Assembly: GCA_950097015.1 (NCBI GenBank)
Contig: CATNEN010000001.1
Coordinates: forward strand, 775,501-839,500
DNA: 64,000 bases
Direction: 5' to 3'
Origin: Macrostomum hystrix
Lineage: Eukaryota; Platyhelminthes; Macrostomidae
A program made the position numbers and the translations under genes. Below are positions 35,460-46,279 of the stretch, piece by piece; position 1 is the stretch's first letter; each line of letters opens with the position of its first letter. Below the pieces are notes generated by a model. That model ran no database searches and was not told the origin of the DNA. It worked only from the letters and a program-made list of their open reading frames with translations.

Positions 35460-38400
35460 ATGTCGTTGAAAATGGCTTCCATTGTGCTCGCTTGCTTGAT
35501 GGCGCTAACTTGGACACCAGCCGATAGCAGTCCTGCTGTTGGTGACGCTGAGTGAGTTACCGATTTATTATGCTGTTGAGAGACTGCTAAGACAGAAAGA
35601 ATGATAGAGTGGAGAATAAGACAGGAGTGACAACAAAGTAGAGAGGAGTGAAGAGAGAAGCGAGAAGAGAGAAGAGAGGAGAGAGGAGAGAAGAGAGAAG
35701 AGAGGAGAGAGGAGAGAAGAGAGAAGAGAGGAGAGAAGAGAGGAGAGGAGAGAGGAGAGAAGAGAGGAGAGAAGAGAGGAGAGGAGAGAGGAGAGAAGAG
35801 AGAAGAGAGGAGAGAGGAGAGAAGAGAGAAGAGAGGAGAGAAGAGAGGAGAGAAGAGAGGAGAGAAGAGAGGAGAGAAGAGTGGAGAGAAGAGTGGAGAG
35901 AAGAGTAGAGAGAAGAGAGGAGAGGAGAAAGGAGAGAAGAGAAGAGAGAAGAGAAGAGAGGAGAGAAGAGAGAAGAGAGGAGAGAGGAGAGAAGAGAGAA
36001 GAGAGGAGAGAAGAGAGGAGAGAAGAGAGGAGAGAAGAGAGGAGAGAAGAGAGGAGAGAAGAGAGGAGAGAAGAGAGGAGAGAAGAGAGGAGAGAAGAGA
36101 GGAGAGAAGAGTGGACAGAAGAGTGGAGAGAAGAGTGGAGAGAAGAGTGGAGAGGAGAGAGGAGAGAAGAGAGGAGAGAAGAGTGGAGAGAAGAGTGGAC
36201 AGAAGAGTGGAGAGAAGAGTGGAGAGAAGAGTGGAGAGAAGAGTAGAGAGAAGAGAGGAGAGGAGAAAGGAGAGAAGAGAAGAGAGAAGAGAAGAGAGGA
36301 GAGAGGAGAGAAGAGTGGAGAGAAGAGTGGAGAGAAGAGTAGAGAGAAGAGAGGAGAGGAGAAAGGAGAGAAGAGAAGAGAGAAGAGAAGAGAGGAGAGA
36401 AGAGAGAAGAGAGGAGAGAGGAGAGAAGAGAGAAGAGAGGAGAGAAGAGAGGAGAGAAGAGAGGAGAGAAGAGAGGAGAGAAGAGTGGAGAGAAGAGTGG
36501 ACAGAAGAGTGGAGAGAAGAGTAGAGAGAAGACAGGAGAGGAGAAAGGAGAGAAGAGAAGAGAGAAGAGAAGAGAGGAGAGAGGAGAGAAGAGAGAAGAG
36601 AGGAGAGAAGAGAGAAGAGAGAAGAGAGGAGAGAAGAGAGGAGAGAAGAGAGGAGAGAAGAGAGGAGAGAAGAGTGGAGAGAAGAGAGAAGAGAGGAGAG
36701 AAGAGAGGAGAGAAGAGAGGAGAGAAGAGAGGAGAGAAGAGAGGAGAGAAGAGAGGAGAGAGGAGAGAGGAGAGAAGAGAGAAGAGAGGAGAGAAGAGAG
36801 GAGAGGAGAGAGGAGAGAAGAGAGGAGAGAAGAGAGGAGAGGAGAGAGGAGAGAAGAGAGAAGAGAGGAGAGAGGAGAGAAGAGAGAAGAGAGGAGAGAA
36901 GAGAGGAGAGAAGAGAGGAGAGAAGAGAGGAGAGAAGAGTGGAGAGAAGAGTGGAGAGAAGAGTAGAGAGAAGAGAGGAGAGGAGAAAGGAGAGAAGAGA
37001 AGAGAGAAGAGAAGAGAGGAGAGAGGAGAGAAGAGAGAAGAGAGGAGAGAGGAGAGAAGAGAGAAGAGAGGAGAGAGGAGAGAAGAGAGAAGAGAGGAGA
37101 GAAGAGAGGAGAGAAGAGAGGAGAGAAGAGAGGAGAGAAGAGTGGAGAGAAGAGTGGAGAGAAGAGTAGAGAGAAGAGAGGAGAGGAGAAAGGAGAGAAG
37201 AGAAGAGAGAAGAGAAGAGAGGAGAGAGGAGAGAAGAGAGAAGAGAGGAGAGAGGAGAGAAGAGAGAAGAGAGGAGAGAAGAGAGGAGAGAAGAGAGGAG
37301 AGAAGAGAGGAGAGAAGAGTGGAGAGAAGAGAGAAGAGAGGAGAGAAGAGAGGAGAGAAGAGAGGAGAGAAGAGAGAAGAGAAGAGAGGAGAGAAGAGAG
37401 GAGAGAGGAGAGAGGAGAGAAGAGAGAAGAGAGGAGAGAAGAGAGGAGAGGAGAGAGGAGAGAAGAGAGGAGAGAAGAGAGGAGAGGAGAGAGGAGAGAA
37501 GAGAGGAGAGAAGAGAGGAGAGGAGAGAGGAGAGAAGAGAGAAGAGAGGAGAGAGGAGAGAAGAGAGAAGAGAGGAGAGAAGAGAGGAGAGAAGAGAGGA
37601 GAGAAGAGAGGAGAGAAGAGTGGAGAGAAGAGTGGAGAGAAGAGTAGAGAGAAGAGAGGAGAGGAGAAAGGAGAGAAGAGAAGAGAGAAGAGAAGAGAGG
37701 AGAGAGGAGAGAAGAGAGAAGAGAGGAGAGAGAAGAGAGGAGAGAAGAGAGGAGAGAAGAGAGGAGAGAAGAGAGGAGAGAAGAGTGGAGAGAAGAGAGA
37801 AGAGAGGAGAGGAGAGAGGAGAGAAGAGAGGAGAGAAGAGAGGAGAGGAGAGAGGAGAGAAGAGAGGAGAGAGGAGAGAGGAGAGAAGAGAGGAGAGAGG
37901 AGAGAAGAGAGGAGAGGAGAGAGGAGAGAAGAGAGGAGAGAAGAGAGGAGAGGAGAGAGGAGAGAAGAGAGAAGAGAGGAGAGAGGAGAGAAGAGAGAAG
38001 AGAGGAGAGAAGAGAGGAGAGAAGAGAGGAGAGAAGAGAGGAGAGAAGAGTGGAGAGAAGAGTGGAGAGAAGAGTAGAGAGAAGAGAGGAGAGGAGAAAG
38101 GAGAGAAGAGAAGAGAGAAGAGAAGAGAGGAGAGAGGAGAGAAGAGAGAAGAGAGGAGAGAGGAGAGAAGAGAGAAGAGAGGAGAGAGGAGAGAAGAGAG
38201 AAGAGAGGAGAGAAGAGAGGAGAGAAGAGAGGAGAGAAGAGAGGAGAGAAGAGAGGAGAGAAGAGAGGAGAGAAGAGAGGAGAGAAGAGTGGACAGAAGA
38301 GTGGAGAGAAGAGTGGAGAGAAGAGTGGAGAGGAGAGAGGAGAGAAGAGAGGAGAGAAGAGTGGAGAGAAGAGTGGACAGAAGAGTGGAGAGAAGAGTGG

Positions 38401-39490
38401 AGAGAAGAGTGGAGAGAAGAGTAGAGAGAAGAGAGGAGAGGAGAAAGGAGAGAAGAGAAGAGAGAAGAGAAGAGAGGAGAGAGGAGAGAAGAGAGAAGAG
38501 AGGAGAGAGGAGAGAAGAGAGAAGAGAGGAGAGAAGAGAGGAGAGAAGAGAGGAGAGAAGAGAGGAGAGAAGAGTGGAGAGAAGAGTGGAGAGAAGAGTA
38601 GAGAGAAGAGAGGAGAGGAGAAAGGAGAGAAGAGAAGAGAGAAGAGAAGAGAGGAGAGAGGAGAGAAGAGAGAAGAGAGAAGAGAGGAGAGAAGAGAGGA
38701 GAGAAGAGAGGAGAGAAGAGAGGAGAGAAGAGTGGAGAGAAGAGAGAAGAGAGGAGAGAAGAGAGGAGAGAAGAGAGGAGAGAAGAGAGGAGAGAAGAGA
38801 GGAGAGAAGAGAGGAGAGAAGAGAGGAGAGAAGAGAGGAGAGAAGAGAGGAGAGAAGAGAGGAGAGAAGAGAGGAGAGAAGAGAGGAGAGAAGAGAGGAG
38901 AGAAGAGAGGAGAGAAGAGAGGAGAGAAGAGAGGAGAGAAGAGAGGAGAGAAGAGAGGAGAGAAGAGAGGAGAGAAGAGTGGAGAGAAGAGTGGACAGAA
39001 GAGTGGAGAGAAGAGTAGAGAGAAGACAGGAGAGGAGAAAGGAGAGAAGAGAAGAGAGAAGAGAAGAGAGGAGAAAGCAATGGAAGGAGAAGAGAGGACG
39101 GAGGAGAGAGAATGAAGAGAAAGAAAGCTAGGAGAGAAAGTAGGTTATGTATTAGTATTGTCAGGTAATCCAAGCAGCAATCAAAAACGGAAGCTTCCAA
39201 TCGGCTGCAAACTCTGCCGCAGGCTGCAGCGTCAGGTGCAAGAGTTCAACCTCATCACGGAAACTCTGGAAAAGATTCGCGACCTTCTCGACCAGGCCGC
39301 TCAGCTGGGCCGCGAGAAGCTCATGGAGGTACTTCAGTCGGAGCTGCTCAAGACTTTAATCGGCTACCTGCCATCAGTGATTCGTATCTGGCTCGAAGGA
39401 TACATTCAGAGACTGCTGGAGAACATTAGCGACCCGACTGCTTGTGAGTCTGCTCTCAGATGAAGGCCTCTCTTATAAATACAAATTAAA

Positions 39491-39523
<33 letters not shown>

Positions 39524-40708
39524 TATTATAATAATAATTGCATGAGGGCTGCGGGCAATGGCACATCATTTCGTGACACTAGACCCGCAGCCAGCGAGGA
39601 GGCAATTCTGTCCATTTCGCTGACTCCTGAGCACACACGCACACAGATACTGTACGCAGGCACACGCCCACACAGGTGTGTACATCTGCCCTGACTTTCT
39701 CATCGTCAGGCAGTGTACACTCTCACTGTACCTTTGAGGTTGGCCCTCAAGGGCGTAAATTGCACGACATGCCCCCAAGCCTTCTCTCCGCGGCTGCACC
39801 CCATATAAATGTGGCATTGCCGTGGAATCGAACTTATGGGCCGTGGTTCGAGAGCCAAACGCGTTAGACCGCTCTGCCACTCACCCCCTTACATAATAGT
39901 TTACTCTAACAAAAATGTTTGCTTTTTTAAGCTCACATCGGCACTCTACTCAGGAGTGACACACCTTAAATTTACATGACTAAATAGTCAAAATTAAAAT
40001 TAAAAAGACAGCATAGAGCTGGGAGAGATCAGACACGGGAGAGATGAGACACGGGAGAGATGAGACACGGCAGAGATGAGACACGGCAGAGATGAGAGAC
40101 GGCAGAGATGAGACACGGGAGAGATGAGACACGGGAGAGATGAGACACGGCAGAGATGAGACACGGGAGAGATGAGACACGGCAGAGATGAGACACGGGA
40201 GAGATGAGACACGGCAGAGATGAGACACGGCAGAGATGAGACACGGGAGAGATGAGACACGGCAGAGATGAGACACGGGAGAGATGAGACACGGGAGAGA
40301 TGAGACACGGCAGAGATGAGACACGGGAGAGATGAGACACGGGAGAGATGAGACATGGGAGAGATGAGACACGGGAGAGATGAGACACGGGAGAGATGAG
40401 ACACGGCAGAGATAAGACACGGGAGAGATGAGACACGGGAGAGATGAGACACGGGAGAGATGAGACACGGGAGAGATGAGACACGGGAGAGATAAGACAC
40501 GGGAGAGATGAGATAGAGATGATTTTGGTGTTTGAGTAAGCCAGAAGGGTGTAAGCTTGCCAACACCCTGGTGAGCATCACTCTATGGGATGTCATAGAT
40601 AATTAATGTTAATCACGACCCGTTGCAGTGAGCAATCTAACCGAAGCTACGGATGCAGCCGTGTTGGCCTTCAAAGCTGCGGCTGCCAAGTTGATGATGC
40701 GCGTTTAA
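35460..40708 (+). CDS. Small secreted saposin-like helical protein, three coding exons
   Basis: A 5' UTR exon ends at 35364 and a 75-bp intron follows. Coding exons are 35460-35551, 39178-39443 and 40629-40708 (stop TAA at 40706), with phases 2 and 1 matching, for about 145 aa. The start codon opens a hydrophobic signal peptide (MSLKMASIVLACLMAL). The mature part begins GCKLC and continues with amphipathic helices ending GYLPSVIRIWLEGYIQRLL, ISDPTA. This recalls a saposin B-type fold (C-x-x-C start, -YLP-x-I-, -DPxx- end), known for binding lipid or membranes. The internal saposin cysteines are absent. If the GTGAGT donor at 39444 is not used, the frame instead ends CESALR at 39463. A NAGNAG acceptor (39174 or 39177) leaves a one-residue uncertainty. 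The fold call is tentative; the signal-peptide exon and splice phases are well supported. Confidence 0.6.
35640..39115 (+). repeat. 3.5-kb GA-rich polypurine array filling the saposin-like gene's intron
   Basis: Purines only on the plus strand except for scattered GTGG, GACAG and GTAG marks, built of GAGAAGAGAG and GAGGAGAGAA blocks. A marked segment (TAGAGAGAAGAGAGGAGAGG, then AGAAAGG...) recurs about eleven times (near 35909, 36243, 36343, 36517, 36966, 37163, 37645, 38074, 38425, 38600 and 39017), which shows higher-order copying. The very long open frames on both strands are composition artefacts. Confidence 0.97.
39491..39890 (-). mobile_element. tRNA-derived SINE, family A, with head and (ATT)n tail
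   Basis: The best-preserved family A copy, inside intron 2 of the saposin-like gene. Minus-strand head: GTGAGTGGCAGAGCGGTCTA (A box) and AGTTCGATTCCACGGCAATG (B box). The body contains the GCAGCCGCGGAGAG and GTATCTGTGTGCGTG segments. The tail is ATT repeats, seen as AAT repeats at 39491-39540. Confidence 0.88.
40019..40515. repeat. Tandem array, 16-bp monomer
   Basis: About thirty copies of AGAGATGAGACACGGG or ...CGGC in the intron before the last saposin-like exon. The same monomer family occurs in opposite orientation at 56.9 kb. Confidence 0.96.
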
Positions 40709-41024
40709 GATTGAAAACATTTTGATCTGGTGTCGCATTGGAAACGATGCTAATTCAAGATTGAAAAAAAATTTCTCGTAAAATCTTTGAGAAAATTTGT
40801 CTTTTTATGAAAAATATTATCAGCTAAAAAGTAAAGTTAACTTTTTTGATGATAATGCGACAGATGGGTCTTCAAAACGGCACTTTTTTCCTTTACGATT
40901 CATTTTATTTAGCTCCATTACTAGTGTCACCGCTTAAAAAGGTACCCAACTACATTTATCACCAGTGATTGTGGCGAGCCAACCTCAATTATTATCTGTT
41001 ATTAGGGGAGTGAACCTTTTTGTT
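40709..41024. other. 3' flank of the saposin-like gene
   Basis: AT-rich, with no clear AATAAA and nothing coding. Confidence 0.5.
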
Positions 41025-42624
41025 TCAGTGATAGGGTCAGTGATAGGGTCAGTGATAGTGTCAGTGATAGGGTCAGTGATAGTGTCAGTGATAGGGTCAG
41101 TGATAGGGTCAGTGATAGGGTCAGTGATAGGGTCAGTGATAGGGTCAGTGATAGGGTCAGTGATAGGGTCAGTGATAGTGTCAGTGATAGGGTCAGTGAT
41201 AGTGTCAGTGATAGGGTCAGTGATAGGGTCAGTGATAGGGTCAGTGATAGGGTCAGTAATAGGGTCAGTGATAGGGTCAGTGATAGTGTCAGTGATAGTG
41301 TCAGTGATAGGGTCAGTGATAGGGTCAGTGATAGTGTCAGTGATAGGGTCAGTGATAGTGTCAGTGATAGTGTCAGTGATAGGGTCAGTGATAGGGTCAG
41401 TGATAGGGTCAGTGATAGTGTCAGTGATAGTGTCAGTGATAGGGTCAGTGATAGGGTCAGTGATAGTGTCAGTGATAGGGTCAGTGATAGGGTCAGTGAT
41501 AGGGTCAGTGATAGTGTCAGTGATAGGGTCAGTGATAGTGTCAGTGATAGTGTCAGTAATAGGGTCAGTGATAGGGTCAGTGATAGGGTCAGTAATAGGG
41601 TCAGTGATAGGGTCAGTGATAGGGTCAGTGATAGGGTCAGTGATAGTGTCAGTGATAGGGTCAGTGATAGTGTCAGTGATAGGGTCAGTGATAGGGTCAG
41701 TGATAGTGTCAGTGATAGGGTCAGTGATAGTGTCAGTGATAGTGTCAGTGATAGGGTCAGTGATAGGGTCAGTGATAGTGTCAGTGATAGGGTCAGTGAT
41801 AGTGTCAGTGATAGGGTCAGTGATAGTGTCAGTGATAGTGTCAGTGATAGGGTCAGTGATAGGGTCAGTGATAGGGTCAGTGATAGGGTCAGTGATAGGG
41901 TCAGTGATAGGGTCAGTGATAGGGTCAGTGATAGGGTCAGTGATAGGGTCAGTGATAGTGTCAGTAATAGGGTCAGTGATAGGGTCAGTGATAGGGTCAG
42001 TAATAGGGTCAGTGATAGGGTCAGTGATAGGGTCAGTGATAGGGTCAGTGATAGTGTCAGTGATAGGGTCAGTGATAGTGTCAGTGATAGGGTCAGTGAT
42101 AGTGTCAGTGATAGTGTCAGTGATAGGGTCAGTGATAGGGTCAGTGATAGGGTCAGTGATAGGGTCAGTGATAGGGTCAGTGATAGGGTCAGTGATAGTG
42201 TCAGTGATAGGGTCAGTGATAGTGTCAGTAATAGGGTCAGTGATAGTGTCAGTGATAGTGTCAGTGATAGTGTCAGTGATAGGGTCAGTGATAGGGTCAG
42301 TGATAGGGTCAGTGATAGGGTCAGTGATAGTGTCAGTGATAGGGTCAGTGATAGGGTCAGTGATAGGGTCAGTGATAGGGTCAGTGATAGGGTCAGTGAT
42401 AGTGTCAGTGATAGGGTCAGTGATAGTGTCAGTGATAGTGTCAGTGATAGTGTCAGTGATAGGGTCAGTGATAGGGTCAGTGATAGGGTCAGTGATAGGG
42501 TCAGTGATAGGGTCAGTGATAGGGTCAGTGATAGGGTCAGTGATAGGGTCAGTGATAGTGTCAGTAATAGGGTCAGTGATAGGGTCAGTGATAGGGTCAG
42601 TAATAGGGTCAGTGATAGGGTCAT
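41025..42624. repeat. Tandem array, 12-bp monomer, with 600-bp higher-order repeat
   Basis: About 133 copies of GTCAGTGATAGG or ...AGT, rarely GTCAGTAATAGG. The rows beginning 41881, 41941 and 42001 recur at 42481, 42541 and 42601, so a 50-unit block is duplicated. The monomer is a multiple of three without stops on either strand, which explains the 550-residue open frames. Confidence 0.96.
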
Positions 42625-44202
42625 AGGAGAATATATTATTAAACACAGACGTGTGACATCTTGTTCAGTGAAGAAAAGCAATATCTAGCACAATGCTCTA
42701 GTTGGTAAAACTTATTGCAAACGTTTGACGAATTCGTAACTAAGATTGGAAACAAAAATTCTGTCAGTTTTTATTGAAAAAAGAGATAAGAGATAAAAAA
42801 GGAGAGAAGCCATTCCTTGACCTTACACGATGATATGGCTGGACCTACGAACAGTTTGTATTTAACCAATGGACACTGCAGAGATATGAAAATATCGATG
42901 AAAAGCGACTAGATTGACTTGACTGGGTAACTGCGACTCATTAAGATTATGAAATAAGGATTATAGGAGTGAAGAAAGTATCGATTCTCACGCAACGATC
43001 ACCACGCAAACTACTCTACTAAAAGTAACACAGGAAAATATGAAACTTAAAATGTCCAAAAAGTCTGGTTGAACTGTGGGCGTCAGATTCACCCACCTCA
43101 CACATTTTTTTCGAGTGGAAACCCATGGGTGCGACAATTCGCACACCTGGTTAAAGATAGTAATGATTATGTAGGTCATAAAATAACAAATGAATAGTGA
43201 ATAAATTTCACTTTTTTGTTCTCAAAGTGTGTCGCATTGTGAGTCACTATAGTTCATGACTAATGTCAGTAAGTTGCGACTTTTTTAAAATCAATGTACC
43301 GTGACAACCAGGTGACAAAAACCACCGATTTAGACATAATCTTTCCGCTCACTAAATTTCATCATATAGAACCATGTCTGCTTCACAAGTTATGTCAATC
43401 AGTCGCAGGGACCTTCGTTCTCAGCGTCCCAGTCACCGGGGTCTCCAGAGCATCGGTGGCGACCGTCGGGACCTTCAACAAAAGCTTTGGGGAATTCAGC
43501 CGCCTTTGAGATGTCGATCGAGTGGTTTTCATATAGCAGCTATAATAATTTTACCATGTGATTGATTTAATTTTTATCAAATGAATATTATTTTTGAAGT
43601 TTACTTACGTTTCCCAAGTAACCACTTTATTGGGAAATCATATTTTTGGGAAATTTTCGACCTCAGCTGAGACTGACAGCTAAATTAAAGAAGAAATCCT
43701 GAAGGATTTTGAGCTAAACCCTACCTTTTCTGCTTCCTCTAAGTAAATAAATTGCGATTTAGAGGGCCTAATCTATCAAAGTCTGGAAGTGTAGGAGCAA
43801 GGAAAAATGATTGAACACTCGGTAACGGCCTTTTAACAGTGAAAATTTTACTGCATCATCAGAATTTGGAATGTTACATTGTGTAATTTGTAACGAGTTA
43901 GTTTACTTGACTATATGGCTTAGAAATCTGGCTTAGAAAAATTATAGACTACAGCTGCTTGCAAACCCACGGGTATCCATTTCCCTAGGAAGTTGCAGCG
44001 ATAACAAACTCCTGCTATGAATATGGCATTCTGTACTGCCCATAATCTGCACTGTTCATATATTCTCGTAGGTAAAATATGCTTACAAACTAGCGAGCAC
44101 TTGAGAGTGACAACTGAAGGCTTTGAAGGCCAGTCCAATACAGGCGAATTCTATCGATATTTGGCTATTCAGTAAAGATAAAAATAAAGTAAATTAAAAA
44201 AA
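42625..44202. other. Intergenic stretch
   Basis: Mostly AT-rich. A GC-richer patch at about 43,370-43,510 is open in all three plus frames. One frame reads a Ser/Pro-rich peptide, but no domain or splice context was convincing. Nothing else was recognised. Confidence 0.45.
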
Positions 44203-45346
44203 ATGACAAGTCGATTCCTGGAAATGACAAGTCGATTCCTGGAAATGACAATTCGATTCCTGGAAATGACAAGTCGATTCCTGGAAATGACAATTCGATT
44301 CCTGGAAATGACAAGTCGATTCCTGGAAATGACAAGTCGATTCTTAAAAGGGACAAGCCCGTTCTTAGAAATGACAAGTCGGTTCCTGGGCATGACAAGC
44401 CGATTCCTGGAAATGACAAGTCGATTCCTGGAAAGGACAAGTCGATTCATGGAAATGACAAGTCGATTCCTGGAAATGACAAGTCGATTCCTGGAAATGA
44501 CAAGTCGATTCCTGGAAATGACAAGTCGATTCTTAAAAGTGACAAGCCCGTTCTTAGAAATGACAAGTCGGTTCCTGGGCATGACAAGCCGATTCCTGGA
44601 AATGACAAGTCGATTCCTGGAAAGGACAAGTCGATTCATGGAAATGACAAGTCGATTCCTGGAAATGACAAGTCGATTCCTGGAAATGACAAGTCGATTC
44701 CTGGAAATGACAAGTCGATTCCTGGAAATGACAATTCGATTCCTGGAAATGACAAGTCGATTCCTGGAAATGACAAGTCGATTCTTAAAAGTGACAAGCC
44801 CGTTCTTAGAAATGACAAGTCGGTTCCTGGGCATGACAAGCCGATTCCTGGAAATGACAAGTCGATTCCTGGAAAGGACAAGTCGATTCATGGAAATGAC
44901 AAGTCGATTCCTGGAAATGACAAGTCGATTCCTGGAAATGACAAGTCGATTCCTGGAAATGACAAGTCGATTCTTAAAAGTGACAAGCCCGTTCTTAGAA
45001 ATGACTAGTCGGTTCCTGGGCATGACAAGCCGATTCCTGGAAATGACAAGTCGATTCATGGAAATGACAAGTCGATTCCTGGAAATGACAAGTCGATTCC
45101 TGGAAATGACAAGTCGATTCATGGAAATGACAAGTCGATTCCTGGAAATGACAAGTCGATTCCTGGAAATGACAAGTCGATTCTTAAAAGTGACAAGCCC
45201 GTTCTTAGAAATGACAAGTCGGTTCCTGAGCATGAGAAGTCGATTCCTGGAAATGACAAGTCGATTCCTGGAAATGACAAGTCGATTCCTGGAAAGGACA
45301 AGTCGATTCCAGGAAATGACAAGTCGATTCCTGGAAATGACAAGCT
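44203..45346. repeat. Tandem array, 21-bp monomer, with marker units
   Basis: About 54 copies of a unit with GACAAGTCGATTCCTGGAAA. A distinct unit TTCTTAAAAG starts at 44341, 44530, 44782, 44971 and 45181, i.e. spaced by 9, 12, 9 and 10 monomers. It is always followed by CCCGTTCTTAGAAA and the GGTTCCTGGGCATG unit (one copy reads CTGAGCATG). This is a higher-order repeat with length changes in whole monomers. Confidence 0.95.
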
Positions 45347-45851
45347 AATTACGTCAACAAGTCAAGAAGGAAATATACTATTTCAGTTCGTGACCCAATT
45401 TATGCATTATTATTAATCTGGGCAAGCAATTATTCCAGGCAAAAGTAGAACCCAATGGGTCTAAACAGTAATTTATTAAATGTAAATTAAACACACATAA
45501 TGAACTTAGAACAGGTTATAATATTTATGAATCGACTAATTAACTGCTACTGCTTTATTCAGAGTCAGACCCACAGTGCAAATATGCACAATACAGCCAA
45601 TGATAAATGCTAATAACAGCCTAGTCCATGAGCCACCATGAATAAAATGCAGAAGTGTGAGTGTGGAGTGGGGTGGTCATTATGTTCAAATTCCTACGCA
45701 CCAATAGGAACCGACCATTTTTAACAAAAACTTTCTTTCCTTCTAGAAAATGTTAAGAGAGAAATAGAACGAAAGGACTAAGGAGGGACCACACACGCCC
45801 TCCTATTTCTCCCGATCCTGTCCAATCCGCTCTGTTTGAGAAGAGAAAAGA
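45347..45851. other. Upstream region of the otopetrin gene
   Basis: No gene seen. It is AT-rich to about 45,600 and mixed thereafter. Confidence 0.5.
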
Positions 45852-45857
45852 TATAAA
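45852..45857 (+). promoter_or_regulatory. TATA box of the otopetrin gene
   Basis: TATAAA (in GATATAAAGC) is 123 bases before the ATG at 45975, giving a predicted start near 45,882. Confidence 0.45.
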
Positions 45858-45974
45858 GCTGTTTGGTTTTTATGTGCATGCAGAATATTGGACAATAATT
45901 GCAATTTGCAGAGAGTTTAAGTTCAATTCAGGCGTGAAAATTGCGTTTTTCTGTCTACCAATTGCCTAAGAAAA

Positions 45975-46022
45975 ATGGGCAAGTTTGATTCTTGGTTAAA
46001 AAAGGCCACGGGACAACAGCAA

Positions 46023-46098
<76 letters not shown>

Positions 46099-46279
46099 TG
46101 CAGCAGCAGCAGCAATCAGAAAGACAATCAACAGCTGTTCGAAGTACTAGAACTCGGCAGAATAGCGGCCGGAGTCGCAGTGGCAACAGCAAAAGCAACA
46201 GCAGCAGAAGCAAAGGCGGCAACTTGCTGACTGTGGGTGGCGGCAGGGGCCGAAATTCGGGACTCAGGACTCGCCTTAG
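45975..46279 (+). CDS. Otopetrin exon 1: start codon, polyglutamine tract, basic Ser/Asn/Arg-rich segment
   Basis: Encodes MGKFDSWLKKATG, then 28 glutamines, one methionine, five more glutamines and a Ser/Arg/Asn-rich basic stretch. It ends at CTTAG|gtaaga in phase 2, which matches exon 2. The cytoplasmic N-terminus of otopetrins is poorly conserved, so only frame continuity and the strong donor tie this exon to the channel. No other exon was needed between it and TM1. Gly2 makes N-myristoylation conceivable, but no serine at position 6 context was verified. Confidence 0.75.

Noticed and set aside
35568-39200. Open frame of 1,210 codons on the minus strand (Leu/Ser repeats) and Arg/Glu-repeat frames on plus
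   Set aside because: Pure by-product of the GA/CT composition, which lacks stop codons. The tract lies between phase-matched exons of the saposin-like gene.
41025-42624. Resemblance of TCAGTGATAG to the Tet operator half site
   Set aside because: Only ten bases match and the palindrome is not completed. This is an animal genome array, not a bacterial operator array.
40985-42646. Three frames of over 550 codons across the 12-bp array
   Set aside because: The monomer length is divisible by three and has no stop in these frames, with no start context or codon bias.
43294-43565. Small overlapping plus frames in a GC-richer patch
   Set aside because: All three frames stay open, none shows a domain, and no paired acceptor and donor was convincing.
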